The position numbers were made by a program, and so were the translations under genes. DNA of 64,000 bases from an uncultured Carboxylicivirga sp. (lineage in GTDB: Bacteria; Bacteroidota; Bacteroidia; Bacteroidales; Marinilabiliaceae), in NCBI GenBank assembly GCA_947503525.1, contig CANNEA010000001.1, positions 558,001-622,000 on the forward strand. The letters run 5' to 3'. The notes below the pieces were generated by a model. That model made no database searches, was not told the DNA's origin, and was given only the letters and a program-made list of their open reading frames with translations. Positions 8,974 through 18,040 of the stretch are shown here, one piece after another. Numbering within the stretch: the stretch's first letter is position 1; each line of letters starts with the position of its first letter.

Positions 8974-9756
8974 ATGGAGAAATCAATTTGTACATATGGC
9001 TATATTCCAGTACGAAAGGAGCCTCACGAGCAGTCGGAGATGGTTACTCAAATATTGTTCGGAGAGTCGTTTGATGTATTAGAAAGCTCGGATAAATGGT
9101 GTCATGTAAAGCTCCATTTCGACAATTATGAAGGTTGGGTGGATATTAAATTGATTAAAAGGCTATCGGAAAAGGAAGTCGAACTGTGGCAAAAATCAAA
9201 AAAATGGGTTGTTCCGGGACCATTTGTGAAAATTGTTTCAGAGCCTGACAAATCAACTCATTATATTTCAGGAGGAAGTCAAATTTATTTGAACTCTGCT
9301 GATAGAAGTAGCTTTACAATTGGGCAAACAGAATATTATATTTCCAGTAACTATAATGTTGATAAGCCAATCGGTTCATTTACCGATGTGGCACAATCAT
9401 TTCTAAATGTACCCTATTTATGGGGTGGGCGTAATTTCTTTGGTTTAGATTGCTCTGGACTCGTACAAGTTGTTTATGCCATTAAAGGAATTCAGTTGCC
9501 ACGTGATGCTTCACAGCAAGTGGCCGTTGGGCAAATTATTTCATTTGTGGAAGAAGCAGAAGCAGGAGATATTGCATTTTTTGATGATGATGAGGGGAAT
9601 ATAGTCCATGTTGGTTTGTGTCTAGGAAAGGGTGAAATCATTCATGCTTCAGGAAGAGTGCGAATTGATAAGTTTGATCATCAAGGCATATTTGATAATG
9701 ATAGCAAGAAGTACAGTCACAAACTGCGAGTGATAAAAAGAGTTGATGGTGTTTAG
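8974..9756 (+). CDS. NlpC/P60 peptidase with N-terminal SH3-like domains (YkfC type)
   Basis: A 260-residue C40-family cysteine peptidase. Two bacterial SH3-like regions span roughly residues 1-125, followed by the papain-like NlpC/P60 domain. The catalytic triad is Cys160 (LDCSGLVQ), His212 (HVGLC) and His224 (HASG). There is no signal peptide or lipobox, so it should act in the cytoplasm. This architecture matches gamma-D-glutamyl-L-diamino-acid endopeptidases such as Bacillus YkfC and Bacteroides homologues, which trim recycled cell-wall peptides. It is divergent from the 7TM-HD gene and followed 22 bases later by a Nudix hydrolase, probably on the same transcript. Confidence 0.9.
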   Translation: MEKSICTYGYIPVRKEPHEQSEMVTQILFGESFDVLESSDKWCHVKLHFDNYEGWVDIKLIKRLSEKEVELWQKSKKWVVPGPFVKIVSEPDKSTHYISGGSQIYLNSADRSSFTIGQTEYYISSNYNVDKPIGSFTDVAQSFLNVPYLWGGRNFFGLDCSGLVQVVYAIKGIQLPRDASQQVAVGQIISFVEEAEAGDIAFFDDDEGNIVHVGLCLGKGEIIHASGRVRIDKFDHQGIFDNDSKKYSHKLRVIKRVDGV

Positions 9757-9778
9757 CAAGGAAACTAAGTAGGAAATT

Positions 9779-10207
9779 ATGAAACACACCTATGATTACC
9801 CTCGTCCTGCCGTAACAACAGATGTGGTTTTAATCACTCAAACGCTTCCTCAAAAAATACTTTTAATCCAAAGAGGCAATGATCCATTTAAAGGTAAGTG
9901 GGCGATGCCCGGTGGTTTTGTGGATATGGATGAGGATCTTGAACCAGCGGCTTTAAGAGAATTGCAGGAAGAAACAGGGATTTCCGGAGTCAGTATTGAC
10001 CAGTTTCGAACTTATGGTGGAATTGATCGTGATCCAAGGCACCGAACCATATCTGTTGTTTATCTGGGGTTGGTCAAATCTGAACTTCCCTGTACAGGTA
10101 TGGATGATGCGGCTGATGCAAAATGGTTTGATATTGAAAACCTACCTGCTCTGGCATTCGACCATTCAAGTATCTTAACGGATATTCTGCGTAAACTATG
10201 CCTTTAA
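9779..10207 (+). CDS. Nudix hydrolase
   Basis: A 142-residue Nudix protein. The box begins GGFVDMDEDLEPAAL and continues RELQEETGI at residues 45-68, matching the full GX5EX7REUXEEXGU pattern, so it should bind magnesium and cleave a nucleoside diphosphate-linked compound. The N-terminal YPRPAVTTDVVLI is seen in ADP-ribose pyrophosphatase-like and NrtR-like proteins, but there is no C-terminal winged helix, so it is an enzyme rather than a regulator. Its last 12 bases overlap the convergent WbqC-family gene. Confidence 0.88.
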   Translation: MKHTYDYPRPAVTTDVVLITQTLPQKILLIQRGNDPFKGKWAMPGGFVDMDEDLEPAALRELQEETGISGVSIDQFRTYGGIDRDPRHRTISVVYLGLVKSELPCTGMDDAADAKWFDIENLPALAFDHSSILTDILRKLCL

Positions 10208-10843
10208 TGATTCGCTTAGAATATCAATGGATTCCGGACCTTTATTAAAAATTAAATCCAATATGCTCAGGTTGGGGATAAAACCATGTTTCTCCCTAAA
10301 TACCTGACGATATTCAATTGTCTGGTATTCTTCGTCCAGATGTATGTGATTTTTAGAAAGTATCAATGGTCGTAGATCCTGGATGTTATTACCTTCTATT
10401 TTATACGACTCGCTTAATTTAATTTCAATATCTAATTCAAGAGATTCTATTACAGTATTGAACAAACCCATATTGAATTCTAATAATGATGTTATTGGCT
10501 TATTATAGAAAGGCTCAAAATCATCGGCATAGTATTCAAAAAATGGTGAACCATTATAAGCTGAAACTATTGATCTCCAATGTTGTTTCTGCCATTCCGT
10601 ATCATAACTTATGCTAGCTTCTTTTGTTACTACTTTACTGTTTTTGATATTGCTTACCGGTACAGATAAGGATAACAATCCATTAGCTCCTACAATATTG
10701 CAGCGGTTTCTATACGACTTACGTTCATAGTTACAATGTTGTTCTACAGTAACTGTATCGCCATCATTCAAATGTGCAAATAACTGTATTGGTCCTAAAT
10801 AAGTATGGGGTATGCGTTTATGCTTGCTCTTCGGGCTCATCAA
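10196..10843 (-). CDS. WbqC-family protein
   Basis: A 215-residue WbqC-like protein. Family features are YLGPIQLFAHL near the start, the ERKSYRNRCNI segment, LSVPV and the WRSIVSAYNGSPFFEYY stretch. WbqC members are linked to O-antigen or glycolipid synthesis, but no reaction is firmly assigned. It is the last gene of a minus-strand cluster (dapB, lepB, lepB, lapA-like, wbqC). The order dapB-lepB-wbqC is widespread in Bacteroidota. Its start overlaps the end of the LapA-like gene by 26 bases, which suggests translational coupling, and its end overlaps the convergent Nudix gene. Confidence 0.8.
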   Translation of the reverse strand: MMSPKSKHKRIPHTYLGPIQLFAHLNDGDTVTVEQHCNYERKSYRNRCNIVGANGLLSLSVPVSNIKNSKVVTKEASISYDTEWQKQHWRSIVSAYNGSPFFEYYADDFEPFYNKPITSLLEFNMGLFNTVIESLELDIEIKLSESYKIEGNNIQDLRPLILSKNHIHLDEEYQTIEYRQVFREKHGFIPNLSILDLIFNKGPESIDILSESLKA

Positions 10844-11081
10844 CTTGTGTTTGCTCTTCTTCTTTAGGTGCTACCTTTAATTTATTTTCTTTACGTTTCC
10901 AAAAGAAAAAATATGATGCACCAGTTAATGCCCCAAAGATAAAAACACAAATCAATAAAACAGCTAAAGAAATAGAGACTTCCTTAACAAATATCTTAAC
11001 TGTTACTTCTCGTGCATTTTGAACAGAGAATATGACCAGGAAGATTGCAAATACAGTAGAAATCCAAAATGTCTTTTTCAT
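10818..11081 (-). CDS. LapA-family (DUF1049) small membrane protein
   Basis: An 87-residue protein with two membrane helices, about residues 4-22 and 38-62, separated by the ENxREV-type loop SVQNAREVTVKIFVKEVSIS that marks the LapA/DUF1049 family. A charged cytoplasmic tail rich in Glu and Gln follows. In Escherichia coli LapA works with LapB in controlling LpxC and lipopolysaccharide amount; whether this stand-alone protein does so is unknown. It sits between signal peptidase and WbqC genes on the same strand and overlaps the latter. Confidence 0.75.
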   Translation of the reverse strand: MKKTFWISTVFAIFLVIFSVQNAREVTVKIFVKEVSISLAVLLICVFIFGALTGASYFFFWKRKENKLKVAPKEEEQTQVDEPEEQA

Positions 11082-11132
11082 AGTCGAGTAAATGATTTTA
11101 AAGCAAGATAATAATTTGCAAATTGACTTGCA

Positions 11133-12308
11133 CTAATCGGAGAAAGGAAGTTGGTCAATGACGCCAATAATATGATTTTCGGGAACAAAGCCCCAATATC
11201 TGCTGTCAAAAGAATGAAGTCTATTATCGCCGGCCGCCCAATAATAATTCATTTTAAAAGTATAATGACGGGCTACTTTTCCATTAATAAATATTTTTCC
11301 TGATTTAAGACTTAAGCTATTTTTTTCATAAGTTTCAATAATCCTCCAATAGAGTGGTATATTATTTTCGCTTAACTCAATGGTTTGGTTTTTTGAAGGA
11401 ACAAGTGCTGGACCCCAAAATGTTGAATTCCACAAGGATGAGGTGCTAAATGGAAATACGTAAGGGTCAGGCATATTTAAGGGTTGTTCTTCTTTTTGCA
11501 GATAGTCAAACCATTCATCTTGGCATATGTGATCATCTGAAATTTCGATCATCTGCTTTTTTTCTTCCTTAAAGTTGTTGAATGATGCTTCAAGAATTTG
11601 ATTTTGTATCGATCGAGGGGTGTTAGGTTGTAGACTATATTTATTAATAAACTTTGAATTATACTCTGAAGGTTTTTGATTGATGATATATTTTCCATCA
11701 ATAATTTGCAAGGTGTCTCCGGGCAAGGCAATAATTCGTTTAATAAAGCGAGGACGCTTTTTTACTTTTTGAAATTCAACTTTCGCATTTTTCAGAGGAT
11801 TAACTTTGCCAGAGACTTTATATTGCCTCTTTTGAAAATGGTAATTTTCAACTAAGTTATCACTGTATATCGTATCGCCTTCTGGGAAATTAAAGACTAC
11901 AACATTTCCATGTTTGATTGAGCTCCAGCCACGTAACCTATGGTAGCGGTTGATATTTTCAACGGATCTGCCAGGGCCAATCACTACTTTGTTCATAATA
12001 AAGATATCGCCTTGTGAGTAGGTTGGCTCCATCGATGACGAACGAAGGGTATAGATGCTAAACAGATAAGTGTTAAAGAAGGATATGAGAAGAATAGCAC
12101 ATGTTATGGCAAAAATCCAGCTACCCCATCGGTTTGATTTGTCTGTAAGTTTAATAAACAGACTTTGCAATTTTGTTTTGTATGGACGATGCCAAAGTCC
12201 AATACTAAAGACTACAATAAGTAAAAGCAATAACCAGCACTGGCTCCAAAGGGCTAATAGTAGTGAAGCCAGAAGTGCAGTAAAACTGAGTATTGCATTT
12301 CTACTCAT
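11133..12308 (-). CDS. lepB: signal peptidase I, divergent second copy
   Basis: A 391-residue type I signal peptidase. Two N-terminal membrane segments (about 7-37 and 62-84) precede the catalytic region. The nucleophile is Ser92 in RSSSMEPT, the general-base lysine is Lys190 in RFIKRIIALPGD, and the C-terminal box is AAGDNRLHSFDSRYWG. An insert of more than 100 residues sits between the lysine box and the GDNR box, as in many Bacteroidota SPases. It lies directly downstream of a second, longer copy, from which a terminator separates it, so it needs its own promoter or read-through. Confidence 0.9.
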   Translation of the reverse strand: MSRNAILSFTALLASLLLALWSQCWLLLLLIVVFSIGLWHRPYKTKLQSLFIKLTDKSNRWGSWIFAITCAILLISFFNTYLFSIYTLRSSSMEPTYSQGDIFIMNKVVIGPGRSVENINRYHRLRGWSSIKHGNVVVFNFPEGDTIYSDNLVENYHFQKRQYKVSGKVNPLKNAKVEFQKVKKRPRFIKRIIALPGDTLQIIDGKYIINQKPSEYNSKFINKYSLQPNTPRSIQNQILEASFNNFKEEKKQMIEISDDHICQDEWFDYLQKEEQPLNMPDPYVFPFSTSSLWNSTFWGPALVPSKNQTIELSENNIPLYWRIIETYEKNSLSLKSGKIFINGKVARHYTFKMNYYWAAGDNRLHSFDSRYWGFVPENHIIGVIDQLPFSD

Positions 12309-12332
12309 AATTGATTCTCTTAGTAAGGAGGC

Positions 12333-12376
12333 AAAAAAGCTGCTGTAAAGTATTAAACTTTACAGCAGCTTTTTTT
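12333..12376 (-). terminator. terminator after the upstream signal peptidase gene
   Basis: A long perfect stem (GCTGCTGTAAAG with CTTTACAGCAGC, extended by A/T pairs) and a seven-base loop, flanked by A and T runs on both sides. It lies between the end of the first and the start of the second signal peptidase gene, so expression of the downstream copy may be partly uncoupled. Confidence 0.85.
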
Positions 12377-12383
12377 AATATGG

Positions 12384-13814
12384 TTAATTTTTATGAACTA
12401 TTTTAAAGAAACGATTTAATCTAATATTGGCGGGGAAACTCTTATCCTCATCTAATGATAACCACACCAAAATAGGACGACCTACAACATGGTCTTCAGG
12501 AACAAAACCCCAGGTTCTGGAATCGGCAGAATTATGTCTGTTGTCTCCCAACATAAAATAGTAGTCCATCTTAAAAGTATAACTGGTGGCAAGCTCATCA
12601 TTAATATAGATTTGACTGCCTTTTACTTTAAGCTTGTTGCCTTCATAAGCAGTAATAATACGCTCGTATATTGGTAGGTTTTTAATGTTAAGCTCGATTG
12701 TTGTTCCTGCTTCAGGCATTGTTAATGGTCCAAAATTGTCTCTACTCCAATTATAGTCTCTGCTAAAAGGAAAGACTTGAAGACCCGAACTGTCTGGGAC
12801 TTGCTCGTCAATCTTAATATATTTAACAAATGGCATGTCTTTTACCAAATCAGCTTTTTCTTTAGTTAGCGGCATAAAATATTCATTACCATCGCGTCCA
12901 CCGCGATCAGCCATTGATACACCCATTCGCTTATAGAATCTATCGTTCAGAGCAGTGCCATCTGTTAAAATGCGGTAATTGAACTGAATATCTTTAGGAT
13001 TATCAACGGCTTTACCATCGATGTATATTTGATTACTTCTAACTTCAAATACATCTCCTGGGGTAGCTACGCACCTTTTTACATAGTTGTCTCTACGATC
13101 TACCGGTCGTGCTAAAACCTCACCAAAATTGTCAGGATTACTGTAAATATGCTGACGTCCGATTGATTTGTAATAATTGTTTCTTTCCCAATCAGAAGTA
13201 AATGGCTTATCAGGCCTCAAAGCAGAGTTTTGTGCTTCGAAACTTCTTCCATAAAGTAAACATAGATTATAAAAATCCGGGTTGTTTGCTTTAAATGGAA
13301 CCGTGTCACCAGCCGGGAAATTAAATACAACTATATCGTCTCTTTCAATATCCAACATTCCTTTTAACCTCTTATAGTCCCAGTGCGGCCAGTCGGTATA
13401 AGATTTTGTATTAATCAAAGGAAAGGTATTTTGTACCAAAGGAAATGCAATAGGAGTATTGGGCATTCGAGGTCCATAACTCGCCTTGCTCACAAAAAGG
13501 TGGTCGCCGACTAAAAGCGACTTTTCCAATGAGCTCGTCGGAATTTTATAGTTCTGAAATAAAAAGATGTTGATTATATATACAGCAACTAAGGCAAAAA
13601 TTATGGCGTCGGTCCACTCCACAAAAGCACTTGGTTTTTTACCATCTTTAGTTTTCTTCCAAAATCCCCAAGGAATCTTTTTTGTAATATAATTGTCAAA
13701 CACTAATGGGTAGCCCAAAAGAAACCAGAAGTTTTCAAGCCAAATTACCCAAAGGATAAAAATGATACTTGCAATGGCAAGCTTAATCCATTTAAAGTAT
13801 GGTGTATTATACAT
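12384..13814 (-). CDS. lepB: signal peptidase I
   Basis: A 476-residue signal peptidase. Membrane segments lie at about 10-40 and 70-88. The nucleophile is Ser95 in IPTSSLEKSL, the lysine is Lys246 in NYVKRCVATPGD, and the last box is MLGDNRHNSADSRTWG. The Met that normally follows the nucleophile is Leu. The protein is much longer than the Escherichia coli enzyme because of inserts on both sides of the lysine box, typical of the phylum. It follows dapB after 18 bases and is surely in the same operon. It cleaves signal peptides at the outer face of the inner membrane. Confidence 0.93.
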   Translation of the reverse strand: MYNTPYFKWIKLAIASIIFILWVIWLENFWFLLGYPLVFDNYITKKIPWGFWKKTKDGKKPSAFVEWTDAIIFALVAVYIINIFLFQNYKIPTSSLEKSLLVGDHLFVSKASYGPRMPNTPIAFPLVQNTFPLINTKSYTDWPHWDYKRLKGMLDIERDDIVVFNFPAGDTVPFKANNPDFYNLCLLYGRSFEAQNSALRPDKPFTSDWERNNYYKSIGRQHIYSNPDNFGEVLARPVDRRDNYVKRCVATPGDVFEVRSNQIYIDGKAVDNPKDIQFNYRILTDGTALNDRFYKRMGVSMADRGGRDGNEYFMPLTKEKADLVKDMPFVKYIKIDEQVPDSSGLQVFPFSRDYNWSRDNFGPLTMPEAGTTIELNIKNLPIYERIITAYEGNKLKVKGSQIYINDELATSYTFKMDYYFMLGDNRHNSADSRTWGFVPEDHVVGRPILVWLSLDEDKSFPANIRLNRFFKIVHKN

Positions 13815-13832
13815 TTAATTGCGTATTTATGA

Positions 13833-14549
13833 TTAAAAGTTAAGTAGGTCATTCATGGTAAGTAGTCCGCTTTTACCCTTGGTGAATTCGGCTGCTAATA
13901 CAGCGCCTAAGGCAAATCCTTTACGCGATTTAGCGCTATGGTGGATGAGAATTTCATCTACCGGAGAATCATATTTTATGGTGTGTATTCCCGGAACCTG
14001 ACCTTCACGAATGGCTTTAATGTATATCTCTGAATCCTGAGCTTGTTCATTTAAGGTCCAGTCGGATTTGCGCTCAAGGTTATCTGAAATTCCTTCAGCT
14101 AAAGTAATTGCCGTTCCACTCGGTTCATCCAATTTTTGAGTATGGTGAACTTCTTCCATGGAAACGTCATATTCTTTTACCTTATTCATTATACGTGCCA
14201 ACTGTTTATTAAGCTCAAAGAAAATATTTACTCCAAGGCTAAAGTTTGATGCGTAGAAAAAGGTTTGTGCCTCTGATGTACAGGCTTTTTCAATCTCGGG
14301 CATTTTATCTAACCAGCCCGTTGTGCCTGACACAACAGGTACATTGTGTTTAAAACATTGTTGGTAGTTAGCAAAGGCTGCTTCAGGGCGTGTAAATTCT
14401 ATGGCTACTTCGGCCGTTTTGAAATTGTTATCGTCAAACGAGTCCGAACTACTAACATCGATGCGACTTACAATTTCATGACCTCGTTCCTGGGCAATCT
14501 TTTCGATTTCTTTACCCATTTTTCCATATCCTATTAAAGCTATCTTCAT
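13833..14549 (-). CDS. dapB: 4-hydroxy-tetrahydrodipicolinate reductase
   Basis: A 238-residue DapB, which reduces hydroxy-tetrahydrodipicolinate in the lysine/diaminopimelate pathway. The Rossmann motif is GYGKMG at residues 7-12, the catalytic region is EEVHHTQKLDEPSGTA with His135/His136 and Lys139, and VSGTTGW binds cofactor. I chose the ATG at 14549 (MKIALIG); the frame extends upstream only to a TTG. It is the first gene of the minus-strand dapB-lepB cluster, linking peptidoglycan precursor synthesis with protein export as in other Bacteroidota. Confidence 0.95.
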   Translation of the reverse strand: MKIALIGYGKMGKEIEKIAQERGHEIVSRIDVSSSDSFDDNNFKTAEVAIEFTRPEAAFANYQQCFKHNVPVVSGTTGWLDKMPEIEKACTSEAQTFFYASNFSLGVNIFFELNKQLARIMNKVKEYDVSMEEVHHTQKLDEPSGTAITLAEGISDNLERKSDWTLNEQAQDSEIYIKAIREGQVPGIHTIKYDSPVDEILIHHSAKSRKGFALGAVLAAEFTKGKSGLLTMNDLLNF

Positions 14550-14640
14550 TTTAATGTATTTCAAATCGTATTTGAGCAAAGATAAAAAAAGACAGTAAGT
14601 ATCCGCGAAGGATTATTGATATCTTCTTGATTTTAGGGCA

Positions 14641-14668
14641 CAAAAAAAGGAGGTCATCGACCTCCTTT
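14641..14668 (-). terminator. terminator of the thrS-infC-rpmI-rplT operon
   Basis: A perfect ten-base-pair stem AAAGGAGGTC/GACCTCCTTT with a three-base loop. On the minus strand it is followed by a run of seven T. It lies 20 bases beyond the rplT stop codon. Confidence 0.9.
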
Positions 14669-14689
14669 AGTATATTTTAGCTTAGCTTA

Positions 14690-15043
14690 TTAAGCTGCTG
14701 CTAATGCTTTTTTCACAATAGCTTTAAAAGCTTCAGGGTGATTCATAGCTAAATCGGCAAGAACCTTACGGTTAATTTCGATGTTCTGCTTGTGCAACAT
14801 TCCCATTAACTTGCTATAAGATACACCTTCAAGGCGTGCCGCAGCGTTGATACGCTGAATCCATAATGCACGGAACGTGCTCTTCTTCTTCTTTCTGTCG
14901 CGGTAAGCGTAAGTTAAACCTTTTTCATAGGCATTTTTTGCTACCGTCCATACATTTTTTCTACGACCAAAGTATCCTCTGGTTTTCTTTAAAAGCTTTC
15001 TACGTCTCTCTCTTGACGCGGCATGATTTACTGATCTTGGCAT
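14690..15043 (-). CDS. rplT: 50S ribosomal protein L20
   Basis: A 117-residue L20, full length for the family. It begins [20 protein letters not shown] and has the conserved [20 protein letters not shown] and [11 protein letters not shown] stretches. L20 binds 23S rRNA early in large-subunit assembly. It is the last gene of the classical thrS-infC-rpmI-rplT operon, 99 bases after rpmI, and a strong terminator follows. The 99-base gap is long enough for a regulatory structure, since L20 represses this operon in several bacteria, but I could not identify one. Confidence 0.97.
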   Translation of the reverse strand: MPRSVNHAASRERRRKLLKKTRGYFGRRKNVWTVAKNAYEKGLTYAYRDRKKKKSTFRALWIQRINAAARLEGVSYSKLMGMLHKQNIEINRKVLADLAMNHPEAFKAIVKKALAAA

Positions 15044-15142
15044 TTTAAAATCATTTTTGAATGGTTAGCGTTCCTTTCTTTAGGAATCTTCCGGCTAATT
15101 CACTCTGTTTAAAAATTGTTTTCTTTCTTTCGAAATTTGTTC

Positions 15143-15340
15143 TTACTTCATGTTAAGCAATAGCTTGATGTTCTTCTCATCAGCTTTGTCAACAGTACCA
15201 GCATAGGTCAAATTTCTCTTACGCTTAGTCGACATCTTTGTCAAGATGTGGCTTTTGAAAGCGTGCTTCCTCTTAATCTTTCCACTTCCAGTGATCGTAA
15301 AACGCTTTTTAGCACTGGAATTTGTCTTCATTTTCGGCAT
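15143..15340 (-). CDS. rpmI: 50S ribosomal protein L35
   Basis: A 65-residue L35 with the family pattern: [20 protein letters not shown] at the start, [11 protein letters not shown] and KRKRNL in the middle. Very basic, as expected for an rRNA-binding protein. It lies 30 bases after infC and before rplT on the same strand, the usual order. Confidence 0.96.
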   Translation of the reverse strand: MPKMKTNSSAKKRFTITGSGKIKRKHAFKSHILTKMSTKRKRNLTYAGTVDKADEKNIKLLLNMK

Positions 15341-15370
15341 TATTCCTATATATTAAATTATAAAAATGAG

Positions 15371-15934
15371 CTATTTCTTTTTGGCGGCTACCTTAGGAGA
15401 TATAAACATAGTCATACGTTTACCTTCCAGTTTTGGTAGTTGTTCCACCTTACCTATTTCTTCAAGATCCTGCGCAAAACGTAATAATAAAATCTCACCT
15501 TTATCTTTAAAAAGGATTGAACGTCCTTTAAAGAATACAAAGGCTTTTACTTTTGCACCTTCTCCAAGAAATTTTTCGGCATGTTTCAATTTGAACTTAT
15601 AATCGTGATCGTCGGTATTAGGTCCAAAACGAATTTCCTTCACAACTACTTTTACCGTTTTAGCTTTAAGCTCTTTTTGCTTACGCTTTTGCTGGTAAAG
15701 GAATTTCTGGTAGTCCGTAATTTTACATACCGGCGGATCAGCATTTGGCGAAATTTCAACCAAATCTAAATCCAAATCGTCGGCCATCTTTAGTGCCTCT
15801 GCAGTGGCAAAAACACCTGGGTTTTCGATATTATCTCCAACCAGTCTGACCTGTGGAACCCGAATGTATCGGTTTATGCGATGTGCGGGCTCTTCTTTTA
15901 CAGGTCTTACCTGTCTTCTATGTGGTCTAGCTAT
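15371..15934 (-). CDS. infC: translation initiation factor IF-3 with an apparent AUA start codon
   Basis: IF-3 of about 187 residues. The first in-frame ATG, at 15787, would remove the N-terminal domain, yet the frame stays open and codes for the conserved [18 protein letters not shown] and IENPGVF segments upstream. No ATG, GTG or TTG fits. The ATA at 15932-15934 lies seven bases after a near-perfect Shine-Dalgarno sequence (AAGGAGGG, about 15942-15949), rare in this phylum, and gives a protein beginning (M)[10 protein letters not shown]. Rare start codons in infC allow IF-3 to repress its own translation; Escherichia coli uses AUU. An in-frame ATT at 15950-15952 overlaps the Shine-Dalgarno site and is less likely. 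The C-terminal domain is complete. Confidence 0.93.
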   Translation of the reverse strand: MARPHRRQVRPVKEEPAHRINRYIRVPQVRLVGDNIENPGVFATAEALKMADDLDLDLVEISPNADPPVCKITDYQKFLYQQKRKQKELKAKTVKVVVKEIRFGPNTDDHDYKFKLKHAEKFLGEGAKVKAFVFFKGRSILFKDKGEILLLRFAQDLEEIGKVEQLPKLEGKRMTMFISPKVAAKKK

Positions 15935-15962
15935 TGTTAAACCCTCCTTAATTTAGTTAGTA

Positions 15963-17912
15963 TTAATTATCAATTGAAGAAAGCATTTCGTCTACTTCCT
16001 TATTGATAAAATTAACGAATTCATCTAAAAGCATTGCACCTTTATCCCCATCTCCTTGCTTACGAACGGCAACTTTTTGCTCTTCGGCCTCTTTTTCGCC
16101 CACAATTAGCAGGTAAGGTATTCGCTTTAACTCATTGTCCCTTATCTTCTTACCGATTTTTTCGTTACGGTCGTCTAGAACGGCACGAATATCGGAATTA
16201 TTTAGGAATTTTAAAACTTTTTCAGCGTATTCATTATGTTTTTCACTAATAGGCAAAATCACTACCTGTTCAGGAGTTAACCATAATGGAAATTTACCTG
16301 CTGTATGTTCTATTAAAACGGCAACAAAGCGTTCCATACTTCCGAAAGGAGCGCGGTGAATCATTACCGGGCGATGTTTTTGGTTATCGCTACCAATATA
16401 TTCCAATTCAAAGCGCTCAGGTAAGTTATAGTCAACCTGGATTGTTCCCAATTGCCACTTACGTCCCAAAGCATCTTTTACCATAAAGTCAAGTTTAGGA
16501 CCGTAGAATGCGGCTTCTCCATACTCAACGATGGTTTCCATTCCTCGTTCTTCACAAGCTTCGATAATGGCTTGTTCTGCTTTGTTCCAATTGTCTTCGC
16601 TTCCAATGTACTTCGAGTGGTCTTCTTTATCGCGAAGTGAAACCTGAGTAATGTACTCTTTAAAGTCTAAGGCTTTAAAGATGTATAAGATTATATCAAT
16701 TACCTTTTTAAATTCATCCTTGATCTGATCCGGACGGCAGAATAGGTGTGCATCATCCTGAGTAAAACCACGTACTCTGGTCAAGCCATGTAATTCACCA
16801 CTTTGCTCATAGCGATACACCGTTCCAAATTCCGCAAAACGGATTGGAAGATCTTTATATGAACGCGGTTTGGTTTTATATATCTCACAGTGATGAGGGC
16901 AGTTCATTGGTTTCAACAAGAACTCTTCACCTTCAGCCGGAGTATTGATCGGCTGAAAAGAATCTTTACCATACTTGGCATAGTGCCCAGAAGTAACATA
17001 CAATTCTTTGTTCCCAATGTGAGGTGTTATTACCGGTTCGTATCCGTGCTTAACTTGTAATTTCTTCAGGAAATCCTCCAGACGCTCACGAAGACGAGCT
17101 CCTTTAGGCAGCCATAGTGGCAAGCCTTGACCAACTTTTTGAGAAAAAGCAAAAAGTTCAAGTTCCTTGCCTATCTTACGATGATCACGTTTTTGGGCTT
17201 CTTCCAATAGAACCATATACTCTTCAAGCATTTTGGCTTTAGGGAAGGAGATGGCGTAAATACGCGTTAATTGCTTGCGTGTTTCATCACCTCTCCAATA
17301 AGCTCCGGCAACACTTAATAGCTTAACAGCCTTGATAGGAGCCGTTGAAGGTAAGTGAGGACCACGGCATAAATCGGTAAAGTTACCTTGCTTATAAAAT
17401 GATATGGTGCCATCTTCCAGGTCGTTGATCAGCTCTAACTTATATTCATCATTCTTTTCAGTAAAGTATTCAAGAGCTTCAGCTTTCGATACTTCACTTC
17501 GGGAATATTGTAATTTTTGACTTGCTAAGTCTTTAAATTTCTTTTCAATCTTAGGTAAGTCTGAATCTTTGATTACAACATCGTCACCAGTATCTATATC
17601 ATAGTAGAAACCATTTTCAATTGTTGGCCCAATTCCAAACTTAGTGCCTGGAAATAAAGATTCGATGGCTTCAGCCATAAGGTGAGCAGATGAATGCCAA
17701 AAAGCATGTTTACCCTCTTCGTCTTCCCATTTGTGAAGTTTGATGCTTGCGTCCGACGTAATTGGGCGTGTTAAATCCATTACAGTTTCATTAACCGTAA
17801 TTGATAACACTTCTTTTGCCAAACGAGGGCTAATGCTTTGTGCTATATCAAAGCCTGTTACGCCTGCTTCAAACTCTCTGACACTTTGGTCTGGAAAGGT
17901 TATTTTTATCAT
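15963..17912 (-). CDS. thrS: threonyl-tRNA synthetase
   Basis: A 649-residue ThrRS of the full bacterial type. It has an N-terminal TGS domain (about 1-62) and an N2 editing domain with its zinc-like site intact: His73 and His77 in [10 protein letters not shown], Cys182 and His186 in CRGPH. The class II catalytic core carries [10 protein letters not shown] with the zinc cysteine and [12 protein letters not shown] (motif 2). A C-terminal anticodon-binding domain follows. It charges tRNA-Thr and hydrolyses Ser-tRNA-Thr. It heads the operon with infC, rpmI and rplT. A freestanding archaeal-type ThrRS editing domain also exists at 38929-39342. Confidence 0.97.
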   Translation of the reverse strand: MIKITFPDQSVREFEAGVTGFDIAQSISPRLAKEVLSITVNETVMDLTRPITSDASIKLHKWEDEEGKHAFWHSSAHLMAEAIESLFPGTKFGIGPTIENGFYYDIDTGDDVVIKDSDLPKIEKKFKDLASQKLQYSRSEVSKAEALEYFTEKNDEYKLELINDLEDGTISFYKQGNFTDLCRGPHLPSTAPIKAVKLLSVAGAYWRGDETRKQLTRIYAISFPKAKMLEEYMVLLEEAQKRDHRKIGKELELFAFSQKVGQGLPLWLPKGARLRERLEDFLKKLQVKHGYEPVITPHIGNKELYVTSGHYAKYGKDSFQPINTPAEGEEFLLKPMNCPHHCEIYKTKPRSYKDLPIRFAEFGTVYRYEQSGELHGLTRVRGFTQDDAHLFCRPDQIKDEFKKVIDIILYIFKALDFKEYITQVSLRDKEDHSKYIGSEDNWNKAEQAIIEACEERGMETIVEYGEAAFYGPKLDFMVKDALGRKWQLGTIQVDYNLPERFELEYIGSDNQKHRPVMIHRAPFGSMERFVAVLIEHTAGKFPLWLTPEQVVILPISEKHNEYAEKVLKFLNNSDIRAVLDDRNEKIGKKIRDNELKRIPYLLIVGEKEAEEQKVAVRKQGDGDKGAMLLDEFVNFINKEVDEMLSSIDN

Positions 17913-17941
17913 GCTTTTTAATTTTTAATCAAAAAATCATG

Positions 17942-17949
17942 CAAAGATA
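17942..17949 (-). promoter_or_regulatory. possible -7 box for thrS
   Basis: On the minus strand the sequence TATCTTTG matches the Bacteroidota -7 consensus TAnnTTTG, 29 bases before the thrS ATG. No TTTG lies at the ideal 19-base spacing; the nearest TTG is 16 bases upstream. The call rests on the -7 box and its position. Confidence 0.35.
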
Positions 17950-18040
17950 TATAAAACAGATTAAACAAGCGTTTAATTCTATGTGAATTATAAGTGTTTG
18001 TTACTAATTTATGATTATTTAATGATAGAGAAGAGTGAAG

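Noticed and set aside
10774-11022. Plus-strand frame rich in Cys and Ser
   Set aside because: It lies antisense to the LapA-like and WbqC genes and has low-complexity composition.
11133-13814. A single signal peptidase gene broken in two
   Set aside because: Each frame has a complete catalytic dyad, two membrane segments and a GDNR box, so these are two full genes.
15371-15787. Short infC starting at the internal ATG
   Set aside because: It would lose the conserved IF-3 N-terminal domain, which is encoded in the same open frame upstream behind a strong Shine-Dalgarno site.
15950-15952. In-frame ATT as infC start
   Set aside because: It overlaps the Shine-Dalgarno region and has no site of its own; ATA at 15932-15934 has the correct spacing.
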